15,026 bases of DNA from Pseudomonadota bacterium (GTDB lineage: Bacteria; Pseudomonadota; Alphaproteobacteria; Rhizobiales; Beijerinckiaceae), in NCBI GenBank assembly GCA_023423995.1, contig JAFAEL010000239.1, positions 1 to 15,026 of the forward strand, written 5' to 3'. Shown in pieces: positions 1 to 6,731 of this stretch (within the stretch, counting starts at the first letter, position 1; every line of letters begins with the position of its first letter). Under the pieces are notes generated by a model. That model was not told where the DNA came from, did not search any database, and saw only the letters and a list, made by a program, of their open reading frames with translations. A program made the position numbers and the translations under genes.

Positions 1-2
1 GG

Positions 3-1004
3 CCTGCAGGGGCGGCTCCAGCACGGGAAGGACGCCGGGGCGACGGCGACACGCGCCCGGGCGGGTTCCTGCCCGGCCTCGCCGCGGGGGCCGCAGCCGG
101 CGCGGCGGCGGCCGCAGGGATCTCGGCCGTGCGGGAGCGCCGCCGGGAGGTGCAGGAGGACGGTCGAACCGTCATCCAGGAGCCGGGCCGCGTGATCGTG
201 CGGGACCGTGACCGGGTGTTCATCCGCCACGACGAGGCGGAGCGCTTCGAGGAACTCGGCCGGTCGCGCCGGGAGCGGCGGGGCAGCGAGACCGTTACGA
301 TCGTCGAACGTCCCGGGGGTGGCGAGGTGATCACGGTCGTCGACGAGGACGGCCGGCTGGTGCGCCGCATCCGGAGGACGCCGGAGGGGCGCGAGGTCGT
401 GATCATCGACAACTCGTTTGCGGGGCCGAGGCGCCGGGCCGTGTACGACGAGGTGGTCGAGCTTCCGCCGCCCCCGATGCGCATCCCGCGCGAGCGCTAC
501 ATCGTGGAGGCCGAGGAGGCGCCGCCGGAGCTGATCTACGAGACGCTTTCCGCGCCGCCACTGGAGCCGATCCGGGAGCGCTACACGCTCGATCAGGTCC
601 GCTACAGCCCCGCGCTCAGGGCCCGCATGCGCAGCGTGGACTTGAACACGGTCAACTTCGAGACCGGCTCCTGGGAGGTCAGCCCGGACCAGGCTGGCCG
701 CCTGTCCGTGATCGCCCAGGCGATCAACCGGGCGCTGGCGCAGGACCCGCAGGAGGTGTTCCTGATCGAAGGGCATACGGACGCGGTGGGTTCTGACATC
801 GACAACCTGTCGCTGTCCGACCGCAGGGCGCAGTCCGTGGCCGAGCTCCTGACGCGCGCATACCGCGTCCCGCCCGAGAACCTCACCACCCAGGGCTATG
901 GTGAGCAGCACCTGAAGGTGAATACGCAGGACGCCTCTCGGGAGAACAGGCGCGTGACGGTTCGGCGGATCACGCCTCTTCTGCAGGGACAAGCGCAGCG
1001 TTAA
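3..1004 (+). CDS. OmpA-family outer-membrane/peptidoglycan-linking protein (5' end outside window)
   Basis: The frame is open from the first bases of the window, so the start lies upstream; the GTG at 129 is only an internal codon. About 333 residues are visible. An Ala/Gly-rich stretch (GLAAGAAAGAAAAAG, about nt 75-119) comes first. A highly charged Arg/Glu/Asp/Val-rich region of about 150 residues follows, with loose repeats of the type RVIVRDRDRV. The last 110 residues are an OmpA-like C-terminal domain: VNFETGSWEV, then GHTDAVGSD, then LSLSDRRAQSV, then QGYGE and the closing NRRVTVR. The Asp codon at 780 (HTD) and the Arg codon at 825 (RRAQSV) align with the pair that binds diaminopimelate in OmpA of other bacteria, so non-covalent peptidoglycan binding is expected. 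No beta-barrel is evident in the visible part. The role of the charged region is unknown. The family call is firm; the specific function is not. Confidence 0.9.
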   Translation, partial: PAGAAPAREGRRGDGDTRPGGFLPGLAAGAAAGAAAAAGISAVRERRREVQEDGRTVIQEPGRVIVRDRDRVFIRHDEAERFEELGRSRRERRGSETVTIVERPGGGEVITVVDEDGRLVRRIRRTPEGREVVIIDNSFAGPRRRAVYDEVVELPPPPMRIPRERYIVEAEEAPPELIYETLSAPPLEPIRERYTLDQVRYSPALRARMRSVDLNTVNFETGSWEVSPDQAGRLSVIAQAINRALAQDPQEVFLIEGHTDAVGSDIDNLSLSDRRAQSVAELLTRAYRVPPENLTTQGYGEQHLKVNTQDASRENRRVTVRRITPLLQGQAQR

Positions 1005-1014
1005 GCGACTGGGC

Positions 1015-1062
1015 GACACGCGTCGGAACGTCCGATTCCGAACGGCCGTCCCGGCGCGTGTC
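1015..1062 (+). terminator. Long stem-loop after the OmpA gene, terminator-like
   Basis: GACACGCG at 1015-1022 pairs perfectly with CGCGTGTC at 1055-1062. A second hairpin, TCGGAA 1023-1028 with TTCCGA 1036-1041, abuts the outer stem, and the self-complementary ACGGCCGT follows at 1042-1049. It starts 10 bases after the OmpA stop codon. There is no T-run after it (TCCCCTGT follows), so it may be a 3'-end-protecting structure rather than a classical intrinsic terminator. Confidence 0.4.
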
Positions 1063-1110
1063 TCCCCTGTCCCATGCGAATGCGGCCAGAGCCGCCGATC
1101 GAGTAAGCGC

Positions 1111-1314
1111 GTGTCGATGAGCAAGCGTGACGAGCCCCAGCAAGCCTGCGCGGGCACGCCGGACGCCCCCCGGCAGGAGCAGGTCGAGGCTGCGATCACG
1201 CGCGTCCTCGACGCCGTGACGCCGGTCCGCCCGCCCGCGAAGGCTGGCGGAGGAGCCCTGCGACGCGCCGACGAGATCGGCCGCGCTACCCCCAAAGCGA
1301 AACCCCGCACCTGA
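1111..1314 (+). CDS. Small hypothetical protein (67 aa), doubtful
   Basis: An ORF of 67 codons starts at GTG 1111, with a weak purine-rich GAGTAAG 4-10 bases upstream; ATG 1117 is the alternative. The product is hydrophilic and rich in Ala, Pro, Arg and Lys. It has a possible short helix (QEQVEAAITRVLDAV) and a basic, Pro-rich C-terminus, and no signal peptide, membrane segment or motif I recognise. It fills the gap between the OmpA gene and the membrane-protein gene on the same strand. In DNA this GC-rich, a 67-codon ORF can arise by chance, so this is a weak call based on strand, position and plausible composition. Confidence 0.35.
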   Translation: MSMSKRDEPQQACAGTPDAPRQEQVEAAITRVLDAVTPVRPPAKAGGGALRRADEIGRATPKAKPRT

Positions 1315-1379
1315 GCCGATTCAAAAATTCGCCTCAAACCGCGGAAAGCTTGCGCCCCGGGGGTAGGACGGAGAATCGG

Positions 1380-1991
1380 ATGCAGGGATCAGGAAAGGCG
1401 CCCGGCGGGCGCCGCTTGTTCGGACATTCGTCAGTCGTGCGTCAGCCCATTGCCATTGCGCTCGTGACCGGCATCGCCGCGGGATTGCTCGTGATGGCGC
1501 TGCACGAGCCGGAGCGTCCGGCCCGGAAGGCGGAGAATGGCAAGAGCCTCGACCGCCTGACCTGGGAGGTGGAGCAAGTCCCAACCCGGATGACCCGGAC
1601 CTACGACACGATCGCGACCTTTGCGCGTCCCATCGTGGAGCCGAGTCCCTGGAGCGAGTCGGCAGCGCAGCCAGAGCCGTCGAGGAGCCTCGCTGCGGTC
1701 CGGCCAGCGCCGGGCGACCGTGCCGGACGGGAGCCGCCCCGCAAGCTCGCCACCCTGCCGCCGAACAGGCCTGCTGTCATCGAGCCGGCCGTGGTGCCAC
1801 CTCCCCCGTCGGCGGTCAGCCCGCCCGCCGAGGAGCGCGGCCTCGAGGTGCTCGGCTGGCGGGTTCCTGGGACGGACAAGATCCAATCCGTTCTTCCCGA
1901 CGGCCGCGCCGTGGTCAGAGGCGTCACCTCTCTCGGAGACCGCATCTCCGGGGCGGGCGAGACCCTCGCGCAAACCGTCGGGCTCAGATAG
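1380..1991 (+). CDS. Single-pass membrane protein of unknown function (203 aa)
   Basis: I chose ATG 1380 because GGACGGAGA lies 5-13 bases upstream; the frame also extends to a TTG at 1350 without a comparable ribosome binding site. Residues 1-21 are basic (GKAPGGRRLF). One hydrophobic segment follows at about 22-41 (PIAIALVTGIAAGLLVMAL). A Pro/Ala/Arg-rich low-complexity linker runs from about 75 to 150. A more ordinary-looking C-terminal segment begins at about 153 (EVLGWRVPGTDKIQSVLPDG). With a positive N-terminus the likely topology is N-in, with the Pro-rich tail in the periplasm. I do not recognise the family. The gene ends 6 bases before the stop of the convergent EcsC-family gene, with no evident terminator between them. 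Confidence 0.6.
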   Translation: MQGSGKAPGGRRLFGHSSVVRQPIAIALVTGIAAGLLVMALHEPERPARKAENGKSLDRLTWEVEQVPTRMTRTYDTIATFARPIVEPSPWSESAAQPEPSRSLAAVRPAPGDRAGREPPRKLATLPPNRPAVIEPAVVPPPPSAVSPPAEERGLEVLGWRVPGTDKIQSVLPDGRAVVRGVTSLGDRISGAGETLAQTVGLR

Positions 1992-1997
1992 GTCGGC

Positions 1998-2852
1998 TCA
2001 GGCCAGTTCGGCTTGATAGGCCGCCTGCACCGTCTCGGCGCCATAGAGCCTTTCCAGGCGCCGGACGGTGAAGTGGGCCTGCGCGACGGTGCGGAAATGC
2101 TCGAGGAAGGCGGCGTTGACCGCCGCCCCGCCCAGCGCGCCCAGCACGGGAACCGCTGCCGCCGCTACCTTCTGCGACACGACCACGCCGAATCGCGAAG
2201 CAATCTGGGCCATGAAGCGCACCAGCGCCGGCGCGCTGGCATCGGCGAGGCTCTGTCCCGCCGCGAGCTTCGCGACGTGGCCCAGCGACCGTGCGAGCGC
2301 CGTGCGGACCGCGAAGTACCCGCTGCCCGCAAGATCATCCGCCTCGGTCCGGGAGCCCAGCGCGAAGACCTCAAGGCAGGCGAGGCGCGTCTCGGGGTCC
2401 GCGAGATCCTCCCCGCTCTCCCGGGCGATCCCGGCGATTGTCCGGAGGATCAGCACCGTCGAGACCGGCAGTTCCACGGGCAGGCTGACCAGCCCCAAGG
2501 CCCCGCCGAGCGCGCCGGAGGTCACTGCCGCCACCCTGTCGAAACCCCGGATCCGAAGCCTGTCGGTCTTCGGGATCGTCGTGAGCGCCGCCCGCATGGC
2601 GGTCCTCAGGGCGACATCCGTGGCCCGGCTCACCGCCTGCTGGGCCGGGGCCGGGAGGTTGCGGCCGATCGCCTCCAGAGGACGGCCCGCGAGCGTCGAG
2701 AGGCGGCCCACCAGGGTCGAGCCTTCGAGGACTTTAACCGCCTCGCGCAGCGCTGCGCGGTCCTCGGGCGACAAGTCGCCGCCGCCGGGAGATGTCACAG
2801 GCGCAAGCCCCGTCGCTTCGTTGGGGTCGGGCAGCGTCAACTCGCTCGACAC
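1998..2852 (-). CDS. EcsC-family protein (284 aa)
   Basis: It starts at GTG 2852, with a strong GGAGGA at 2857-2862 on the minus strand. After an acidic N-terminal stretch (about residues 1-30) the protein has the EcsC-type layout: amphipathic helices, then a Gly/Ala-rich weakly hydrophobic segment (AAVTSGALGGALGLVSLPVELPV), then ILRTIAGIARESGEDLADPETRLACLEVFALG, a signature of this family. Near the end there is a second Ala/Gly-rich hydrophobic stretch (AAAAVPVLGALGGAAVNAAF) followed by FRTVAQAHFTVRRLERLYG. The family is named after EcsC of the Bacillus ecs operon; its biochemical role is not established, and here it is not beside ecsAB-like transporter genes. It is divergent from the cyclase gene across 136 bases. 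The family assignment is from recognition of the pattern. Confidence 0.85.
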   Translation of the reverse strand: MSSELTLPDPNEATGLAPVTSPGGGDLSPEDRAALREAVKVLEGSTLVGRLSTLAGRPLEAIGRNLPAPAQQAVSRATDVALRTAMRAALTTIPKTDRLRIRGFDRVAAVTSGALGGALGLVSLPVELPVSTVLILRTIAGIARESGEDLADPETRLACLEVFALGSRTEADDLAGSGYFAVRTALARSLGHVAKLAAGQSLADASAPALVRFMAQIASRFGVVVSQKVAAAAVPVLGALGGAAVNAAFLEHFRTVAQAHFTVRRLERLYGAETVQAAYQAELA

Positions 2853-2889
2853 GATCTCCTCCGTTGAGGATTTCCAGGACGACGGAGAA

Positions 2890-2908
2890 CGCGCGGCGGC
2901 CCCGCGCG
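2890..2908. repeat. Inverted repeat in the EcsC/cyclase divergent gap (upstream copy)
   Basis: CGCGCGG at 2890-2896 and CCGCGCG at 2902-2908 form a perfect 7-bp inverted repeat around CGGCC. It lies 38 bases upstream of the EcsC-family start. It could be an operator or simply GC-rich self-complementarity. Confidence 0.35.
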
Positions 2909-2930
2909 ATCCGTGTTCAGATGCTGCATT

Positions 2931-2952
2931 GCGAAATCCTTGACGATTTCGC
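2931..2952. repeat. Perfect inverted repeat upstream of the cyclase gene
   Basis: GCGAAATC at 2931-2938 and GATTTCGC at 2945-2952 are perfect 8-bp arms around CTTGAC. It lies 36 bases before the cyclase ATG and 78 bases before the EcsC-family GTG. Its mixed base content makes it less trivial than the neighbouring GC-only repeat. The loop contains TTGAC, a possible -35 core, so a protein bound here could control a promoter. No matching -10 element was recognised at 16-18 bases. Confidence 0.45.
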
Positions 2953-2988
2953 CTTCATATTGCCGTGTCGTCGTGACGAAGAAAGTCC

Positions 2989-5130
2989 ATGCCCGCCGCC
3001 ATGGAACGGAGCGATGCGCCTTCAAGCGCCCCTCCCCTGAAACGCAAGATCGCCGCGATCGTCGCGGCGGACGTGGCCGGCTACTCGCGCCTGGTCGCGA
3101 TGGACGAGGAAGGCACGCTGCGCGCCTTTGCGGCGGCGCGCGAGATCTTCGACGGGCTCGTCCATCGGGCTGGTGGCCGCATCTTCAACACGGCCGGCGA
3201 CTCGGTGATGTGCGAGTTCGACTCGGCCGTCGAGGCGGTGCGGGTTGCGGTCGACATCCAGGACAGCCTAGCCGCGGCGAGCGCGGACCAGGATCCAGCC
3301 CGCCGCATCGAATTCCGGATCGGCATCACCATCGGGGACGTGGTGGAGCGCGGGGACGACCTCCTCGGCGACGGTGTCAACATCGCTGCGCGCCTGGAGA
3401 GCATGGCGCCCCCGGGCGGGATCTGCGTCTCGCGCTCCGTTCACGAGGCGGTGGCGAATAAGATCCCGGTCGAGTTCCAGGATATCGGCCCCCGGCGGGC
3501 CAAGAACTTCCCGCAGCCGCTCCATGCATTCGTGATCTCGCGCCGTCCTGGGGCTCTGGTCGCGGGCGAACCCGTCATGCTCGATGCTCGGCGCGAGCGC
3601 CTGTCCGAGGTGCCGGCGGACGATGCCGTGTCCGGGCGGCGCCGGCTTCTGGTCGCGCTGACGCTGCTCGTGGCTGCCGGCGCTGCCGCCATTCCGGGCC
3701 TGCCGATGATGATGAAGATGTACGGCACCTGGAGCGAGGTGGCCCGGCCCCAATCGCGGCCCGAGTCGAACCTCGCCAGCCAGACGCCCGTCGAGATCGT
3801 AACGCCCCCCCCCAAGGCGCCGGCGCAGTCGGCAAACGTCCAGAAGCCGCCGGTGAGGGCCGCCGAAAAGGCGCCCGAGAAGCCTCCCGCGACGGATAAG
3901 CCCACCCAGGAGAAACCCGCGGCGGACGACAAGCCGCGCACTCCGCCGGCCGAGCGGCCGAAGCCGATGCCTGTTGCGCAGGCAGCGGCCAGCTTCGTCG
4001 CGCTTTCTCGCGCAGGCGTGCTGCCGGACGCGAAGACGGTGCCGGAACTCTACCACAACGCGCGGGCCTTCGAGGCCAAAGGGGACCGCGGCGCGGCACT
4101 GCGCGCCTACGCGGCAGCGGCCCCGGTGGCGGGCGAAGCGGTGGATTTAGCGATCCGGTACGTCACGCTGATGCGCGCCACGCTCGGGGCCGAAGCCGCC
4201 CGCAAGGTCGCCCAGGAGCTCGCCAGGACGAACCCGGGCAAGGCGACCGCCCTCGCGGCCGCGATGCAGAGCGAAAGCCCGGACCGACGCGCGCGGCTCG
4301 AGGCGCTCGCGAGCGACAACCCTGACTTCCTTCCGGCCTCCTACTTCCTTGCCGAAGCCCTGATGGAGAAGCGCCAGGGCGCGCCGACCCTGACCGACCG
4401 GCGCCTCGCGTTCGCGGCCCTGGACCGCTTCATCGAGGGGGCGGAAACCGGCTCGCTTGCGCAGCTTTTCATCGACGCGAGCTTCCTCGAGGGCTGGCTG
4501 GAGGCGGCTCGGACCCGCCGCGGCGAGATCGAGACCTTCTTCGCCAGTTCGTCGGCACGTCCCTCCGCCAGCTTCAGCCGGTCCGAGACGGGCTGGATCG
4601 CGCGCGTCTCCCTGCCGGAGGCGGGTACGCAGATCGCGGCCCGTATCGGCGAGACCGGGGAGGCAGCGCCCGCCAACGCGGGAGCGAAGCCGGCGACCAA
4701 TGCCGATATCCCCCTCCCCCAGGGTGTCGGTCGGACGACGCTCTATCTGACCTACCGCGACATGTCCGGCCGGGAGGCGGGACCGTTCCCGATCCCGTTC
4801 GATCCGGCGTCCGCGCTCGTGAATGCCGGGCGCGAGACGCTCGAGCGCTTCCCGGATTCCTGGGTGTCGTTCCGGCCGGACCTGCCCGACCTCCTCTCAT
4901 ACGGCCAGCTGGTGGTGCATCGCTGCGCCCTTCGAGCTGCCCTGATCGGATTTGGCGACTCCCCGCCGCAGGACATCCTGCCCCTGCCGCCGTGCGAACC
5001 GGGCGCAAGCGCGGGACCCATCGACACGCGCTCGGTCATCACCCTGCCGGCCGGGACGGATTCCGTACAGGTCCAGCTTGCCTATGCCGATGGCACCGAG
5101 AGCCAGATCCGCACCTTCCGGCGGCCCTGA
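2989..5130 (+). CDS. Membrane-anchored class III adenylate/guanylate cyclase with helical-repeat and C-terminal domains (713 aa)
   Basis: It makes a cyclic nucleotide from ATP or GTP at the inner face of the cytoplasmic membrane. The cyclase domain spans about residues 17-190. Metal-binding Asp28 lies in VAADVAGYS and Asp71 in TAGDSVMCEF; transition-state residues Asn131 and Arg135 lie in GDGVNIAARLE. Asp124 sits where the base-recognising Asp normally is, but the usual partner Lys is Asn67, as in the 'FNTAGDS' subgroup, so ATP versus GTP specificity is open. A transmembrane segment follows (about 218-240, LLVALTLLVAAGAAAIPGL), then a Pro/Lys/Ala-rich linker (about 266-329), TPR/Sel1-like helical repeats (about 349-470) and a C-terminal region (about 520-713) rich in beta-type sequence. 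The C-terminal part is probably periplasmic and may sense envelope signals (inference). ATG 2989 has GAAAG upstream; ATG 3001 does not. Confidence 0.88.
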   Translation: MPAAMERSDAPSSAPPLKRKIAAIVAADVAGYSRLVAMDEEGTLRAFAAAREIFDGLVHRAGGRIFNTAGDSVMCEFDSAVEAVRVAVDIQDSLAAASADQDPARRIEFRIGITIGDVVERGDDLLGDGVNIAARLESMAPPGGICVSRSVHEAVANKIPVEFQDIGPRRAKNFPQPLHAFVISRRPGALVAGEPVMLDARRERLSEVPADDAVSGRRRLLVALTLLVAAGAAAIPGLPMMMKMYGTWSEVARPQSRPESNLASQTPVEIVTPPPKAPAQSANVQKPPVRAAEKAPEKPPATDKPTQEKPAADDKPRTPPAERPKPMPVAQAAASFVALSRAGVLPDAKTVPELYHNARAFEAKGDRGAALRAYAAAAPVAGEAVDLAIRYVTLMRATLGAEAARKVAQELARTNPGKATALAAAMQSESPDRRARLEALASDNPDFLPASYFLAEALMEKRQGAPTLTDRRLAFAALDRFIEGAETGSLAQLFIDASFLEGWLEAARTRRGEIETFFASSSARPSASFSRSETGWIARVSLPEAGTQIAARIGETGEAAPANAGAKPATNADIPLPQGVGRTTLYLTYRDMSGREAGPFPIPFDPASALVNAGRETLERFPDSWVSFRPDLPDLLSYGQLVVHRCALRAALIGFGDSPPQDILPLPPCEPGASAGPIDTRSVITLPAGTDSVQVQLAYADGTESQIRTFRRP
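3805..3813 (+). repeat. C9 homopolymer in the cyclase linker
   Basis: Nine consecutive C bases encode Pro273-Pro275 in the Pro-rich linker just after the membrane segment. Slippage here would leave the cyclase domain and membrane anchor intact but remove the helical and C-terminal domains. It is also a likely place for a sequencing indel; the present length keeps the frame open. Confidence 0.6.
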
Positions 5131-5144
5131 CCTCGATGGTGCGA

Positions 5145-5528
5145 TCAGGCGAGCGCGGAATGCAGGACGCGCTGCAACTCGTGCTGGGCGAAGGGCTTCT
5201 GCAGCACCGGCCGGTCCCGATAGGGCTCGTCAATCCCGGCGGAGCCATAGCCGGTCGAGAACACGAACGGGATGTTCCGCCCGGCGAGCGCTTCGGCGAC
5301 CGGGTAGATGGGCTGGCCAGCGAGGTTCACGTCAAGAACGGCGAGATCGAGCTGCTCGCTCTGCGCGAGCTCCGCGGCTGTCGCAAGCCGGCCTGCCGGC
5401 CCTACGACCTCGCAGCCCATGTCGAGCAACATGTCCTCTAGGAGGAGTGAAATTGCGACCTCGTCTTCCACGACGAGCACGCGAAGTCCGGCCAGCTTCT
5501 GATCGGCCTCGGAGACCGGTGGTGACAT
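5145..5528 (-). CDS. Single-domain response regulator, FAT GUY-like (127 aa)
   Basis: A stand-alone receiver domain with no output domain. It has the acidic pair Glu21-Asp22 (VLVVEDE), the phospho-acceptor Asp66 (LAVLDVNL), the switch position Ser91-Thr92 and Lys111 in QKPF. The FSTGY sequence at residues 90-94 matches the FAT GUY signature (Phe-Ala-Thr-Gly-Gly/Tyr) with Ser for Ala. Receivers of this kind, such as SdrG of Sphingomonas, feed phosphorylation into the alphaproteobacterial PhyR/EcfG general stress response. It presumably accepts phosphate from HWE/HisKA_2-type sensor kinases, none of which is in the window. ATG 5528 has GGAATAGAGA just upstream. It converges on the cyclase gene with a 14-base gap and no clear terminator. 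Receiver identity is certain; FAT GUY membership is likely; the role is inferred. Confidence 0.9.
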   Translation of the reverse strand: MSPPVSEADQKLAGLRVLVVEDEVAISLLLEDMLLDMGCEVVGPAGRLATAAELAQSEQLDLAVLDVNLAGQPIYPVAEALAGRNIPFVFSTGYGSAGIDEPYRDRPVLQKPFAQHELQRVLHSALA

Positions 5529-5707
5529 TCTCTATTCCGTTGGCCCGCACCCTGCATTCCGCGGGTGGGCAGTCATGATCGGTGTGTTGGTTTGCCTGAA
5601 CCGCCACGTCAAGGACGGGGGCCGAACAGGCTTTAGGATTTCTGGATTTCGGGAAGATCCGTACCGAGTTCCCGGCTCGGAAGCTCTTACTTCGTGATAG
5701 GTTAACC
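5529..5707. other. Divergent intergenic region, response regulator / amidotransferase
   Basis: This is the 5' part of the longest gap in the window (5529-5817). It should hold promoters for both directions. On the minus strand a GGAAC (5672 to 5668) has no CGTT 16-17 bases downstream, so no EcfG promoter is supported for the regulator. On the plus strand GGAAG 5679-5683, then N16, then GGTT 5700-5703 is an imperfect EcfG-like match. CCGAG 5664-5668 and CTCGG 5675-5679 form a short inverted repeat. Nothing else is recognised. Confidence 0.4.
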
Positions 5708-5821
5708 ATGGCAGCCCGAGATCGACAGCTCGCGTTCAGCTTTGCCGGGCAAGGAAGCTTGACCATGCCGACGAGCGGGCTCCGGTCCAGCCGCACGAAA
5801 CAGAGGGAGAGGTGGGCGTGA
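5708..5821 (+). CDS. Possible 37-aa upstream ORF overlapping the amidotransferase start
   Basis: ATG 5708 opens 37 codons ending in TGA 5819-5821. That stop overlaps the preferred GTG start of the amidotransferase (5818-5820) in a GTGA arrangement typical of translational coupling. The peptide is basic and polar (begins MAARDRQLAFSFAGQGS, ends RTKQRERWA), with no membrane segment. Only a weak AGG (5699-5701) precedes the ATG. The peptide itself is unrecognised; the overlap is the main reason to list it. Short ORFs are common by chance in such DNA, so it may be untranslated leader. Confidence 0.3.
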   Translation: MAARDRQLAFSFAGQGSLTMPTSGLRSSRTKQRERWA

Positions 5822-6624
5822 GCGGACACGCAGATCGCGTGAGGGCGCGGGCGGAGGAGCCGGACGAGCCGAAGCTCCCGGTCCTCATGGTGCTTCACCA
5901 GGAGCACTCCACCCCAGGACGCCTCGGCCGTTTGATGCGGCTGCGGGGCCATCCGCTCGACCTCCGGCGACCCCGTTTCGGCGATCCGCTCCCGGCGACG
6001 CTTGCCGGGCATGCCGGCGCGATCGTGTTCGGCGGCCCGATGAGCGCCAACGACAACGAGGACTACATTCGGCGGGAGATCGACTGGCTCGGCGTGGCCC
6101 TCAAGGAGCAGAAGCCGCTCCTCGGGCTGTGCCTGGGGGCGCAGATGCTGGCCCGCCATCTCGGCGCGCGCGTCTACACGCATCCGGAGGGTCGAGCCGA
6201 GATCGGCTACTATCCGCTCCTCCCCACCGAGCCCGGACAGGCCTTCGCGGGCGAGATCGGGGCCGCCTGGCCGGGGCACGTGTACCACTGGCACCGCGAG
6301 GGATTCGATTGTCCGCCCTGCTCGGAGACGCTCGCCAGAGGAGACGATTTCCCGACGCAGGCAATCCGCGTCGGTTCTGCGGCATTCGGCTTCCAGTTTC
6401 ATCCCGAGGTCACACACGCGATGATGTGCTGCTGGACGGTGCGCGGCCACGAACGGCTCAGCGCGCCTGGTGCGCAGGACCGGACGCGGCAGATCGAAGG
6501 CCGGCTGATGCACGATCCCGCCGTGCGGGTCTGGCTAGACGCCTTCCTCGACCATTGGCTCGCCGGTGGAATGGAGGCGGCCCTTCCTCCCCCGAGCCCT
6601 GCCGCCAGCATGAAACTCGCGTGA
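5818..6624 (+). CDS. Class I glutamine amidotransferase (GMP synthase-like GATase domain)
   Basis: A triad-type glutaminase domain that hydrolyses glutamine and normally hands ammonia to an acceptor. The nucleophile is Cys105 in GLCLGAQ (codon 6130); His195 and Glu197 lie in FQFHPE (codons 6400 and 6406). Earlier landmarks are VLMVLHQEHSTPGRLG at the start of the fold and IVFGGPMSAND, the oxyanion-strand region. GTG 5818 is preferred because GGGAGA lies 8-13 bases upstream; the in-frame GTG 5812 is too close to it. There is no synthetase domain in the protein or next to it, so the acceptor substrate is unknown; stand-alone members are often annotated 'GMP synthase-like glutamine amidotransferase'. 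The C-terminal 60 residues include an Ala/Pro-rich tail. The binding-protein gene follows on the same strand after 107 bases. Confidence 0.88.
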   Translation: MSGHADRVRARAEEPDEPKLPVLMVLHQEHSTPGRLGRLMRLRGHPLDLRRPRFGDPLPATLAGHAGAIVFGGPMSANDNEDYIRREIDWLGVALKEQKPLLGLCLGAQMLARHLGARVYTHPEGRAEIGYYPLLPTEPGQAFAGEIGAAWPGHVYHWHREGFDCPPCSETLARGDDFPTQAIRVGSAAFGFQFHPEVTHAMMCCWTVRGHERLSAPGAQDRTRQIEGRLMHDPAVRVWLDAFLDHWLAGGMEAALPPPSPAASMKLA

Positions 6625-6731
6625 GCATGCAACCTTAGTCGCCGCTCCGCCTACAAGGCTCGACAGGGCAACCGTTCCCGCTAAAACCTCCCCAAGGCAG
6701 AACGCGCCTCGCAGACCTTCGGGAGGAAATC

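Noticed and set aside
129..131. GTG at 129 as the start of the OmpA-family gene
   Set aside because: The frame is open upstream to the window edge with coherent Ala/Gly-rich coding sequence and there is no ribosome binding site before 129, so the gene begins outside the window.
1025..1050. GGAAC-N17-CGTC upstream of the 67-aa ORF, resembling an EcfG promoter
   Set aside because: The -10 box misses the final T, and the sequence is fully explained by the stem structure after the OmpA gene; the downstream ORF itself is doubtful.
2013..2867. A 284-codon plus-strand frame mirroring the EcsC-family gene
   Set aside because: It is the antisense of a gene with a strong ribosome binding site and family pattern; its sequence is Arg/Gly/Glu-rich without domain features.
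2888..2912. GGATC-N16-CGTT on the minus strand upstream of the EcsC-family gene, resembling an EcfG promoter
   Set aside because: The -35 box has T for the critical A and the region is dominated by GC inverted repeats; the match is too weak to claim.
5668..5672. A GGAAC on the minus strand upstream of the response regulator
   Set aside because: Bases at the -10 position for 16 or 17 spacing read CGAA or GAAA, not CGTT, so an EcfG promoter is not supported.
5332..6513. A 393-codon minus-strand frame crossing the regulator/amidotransferase gap
   Set aside because: It overlaps the response regulator in a different frame and the amidotransferase in antisense, both with intact catalytic motifs. 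It has no recognisable domain of its own.
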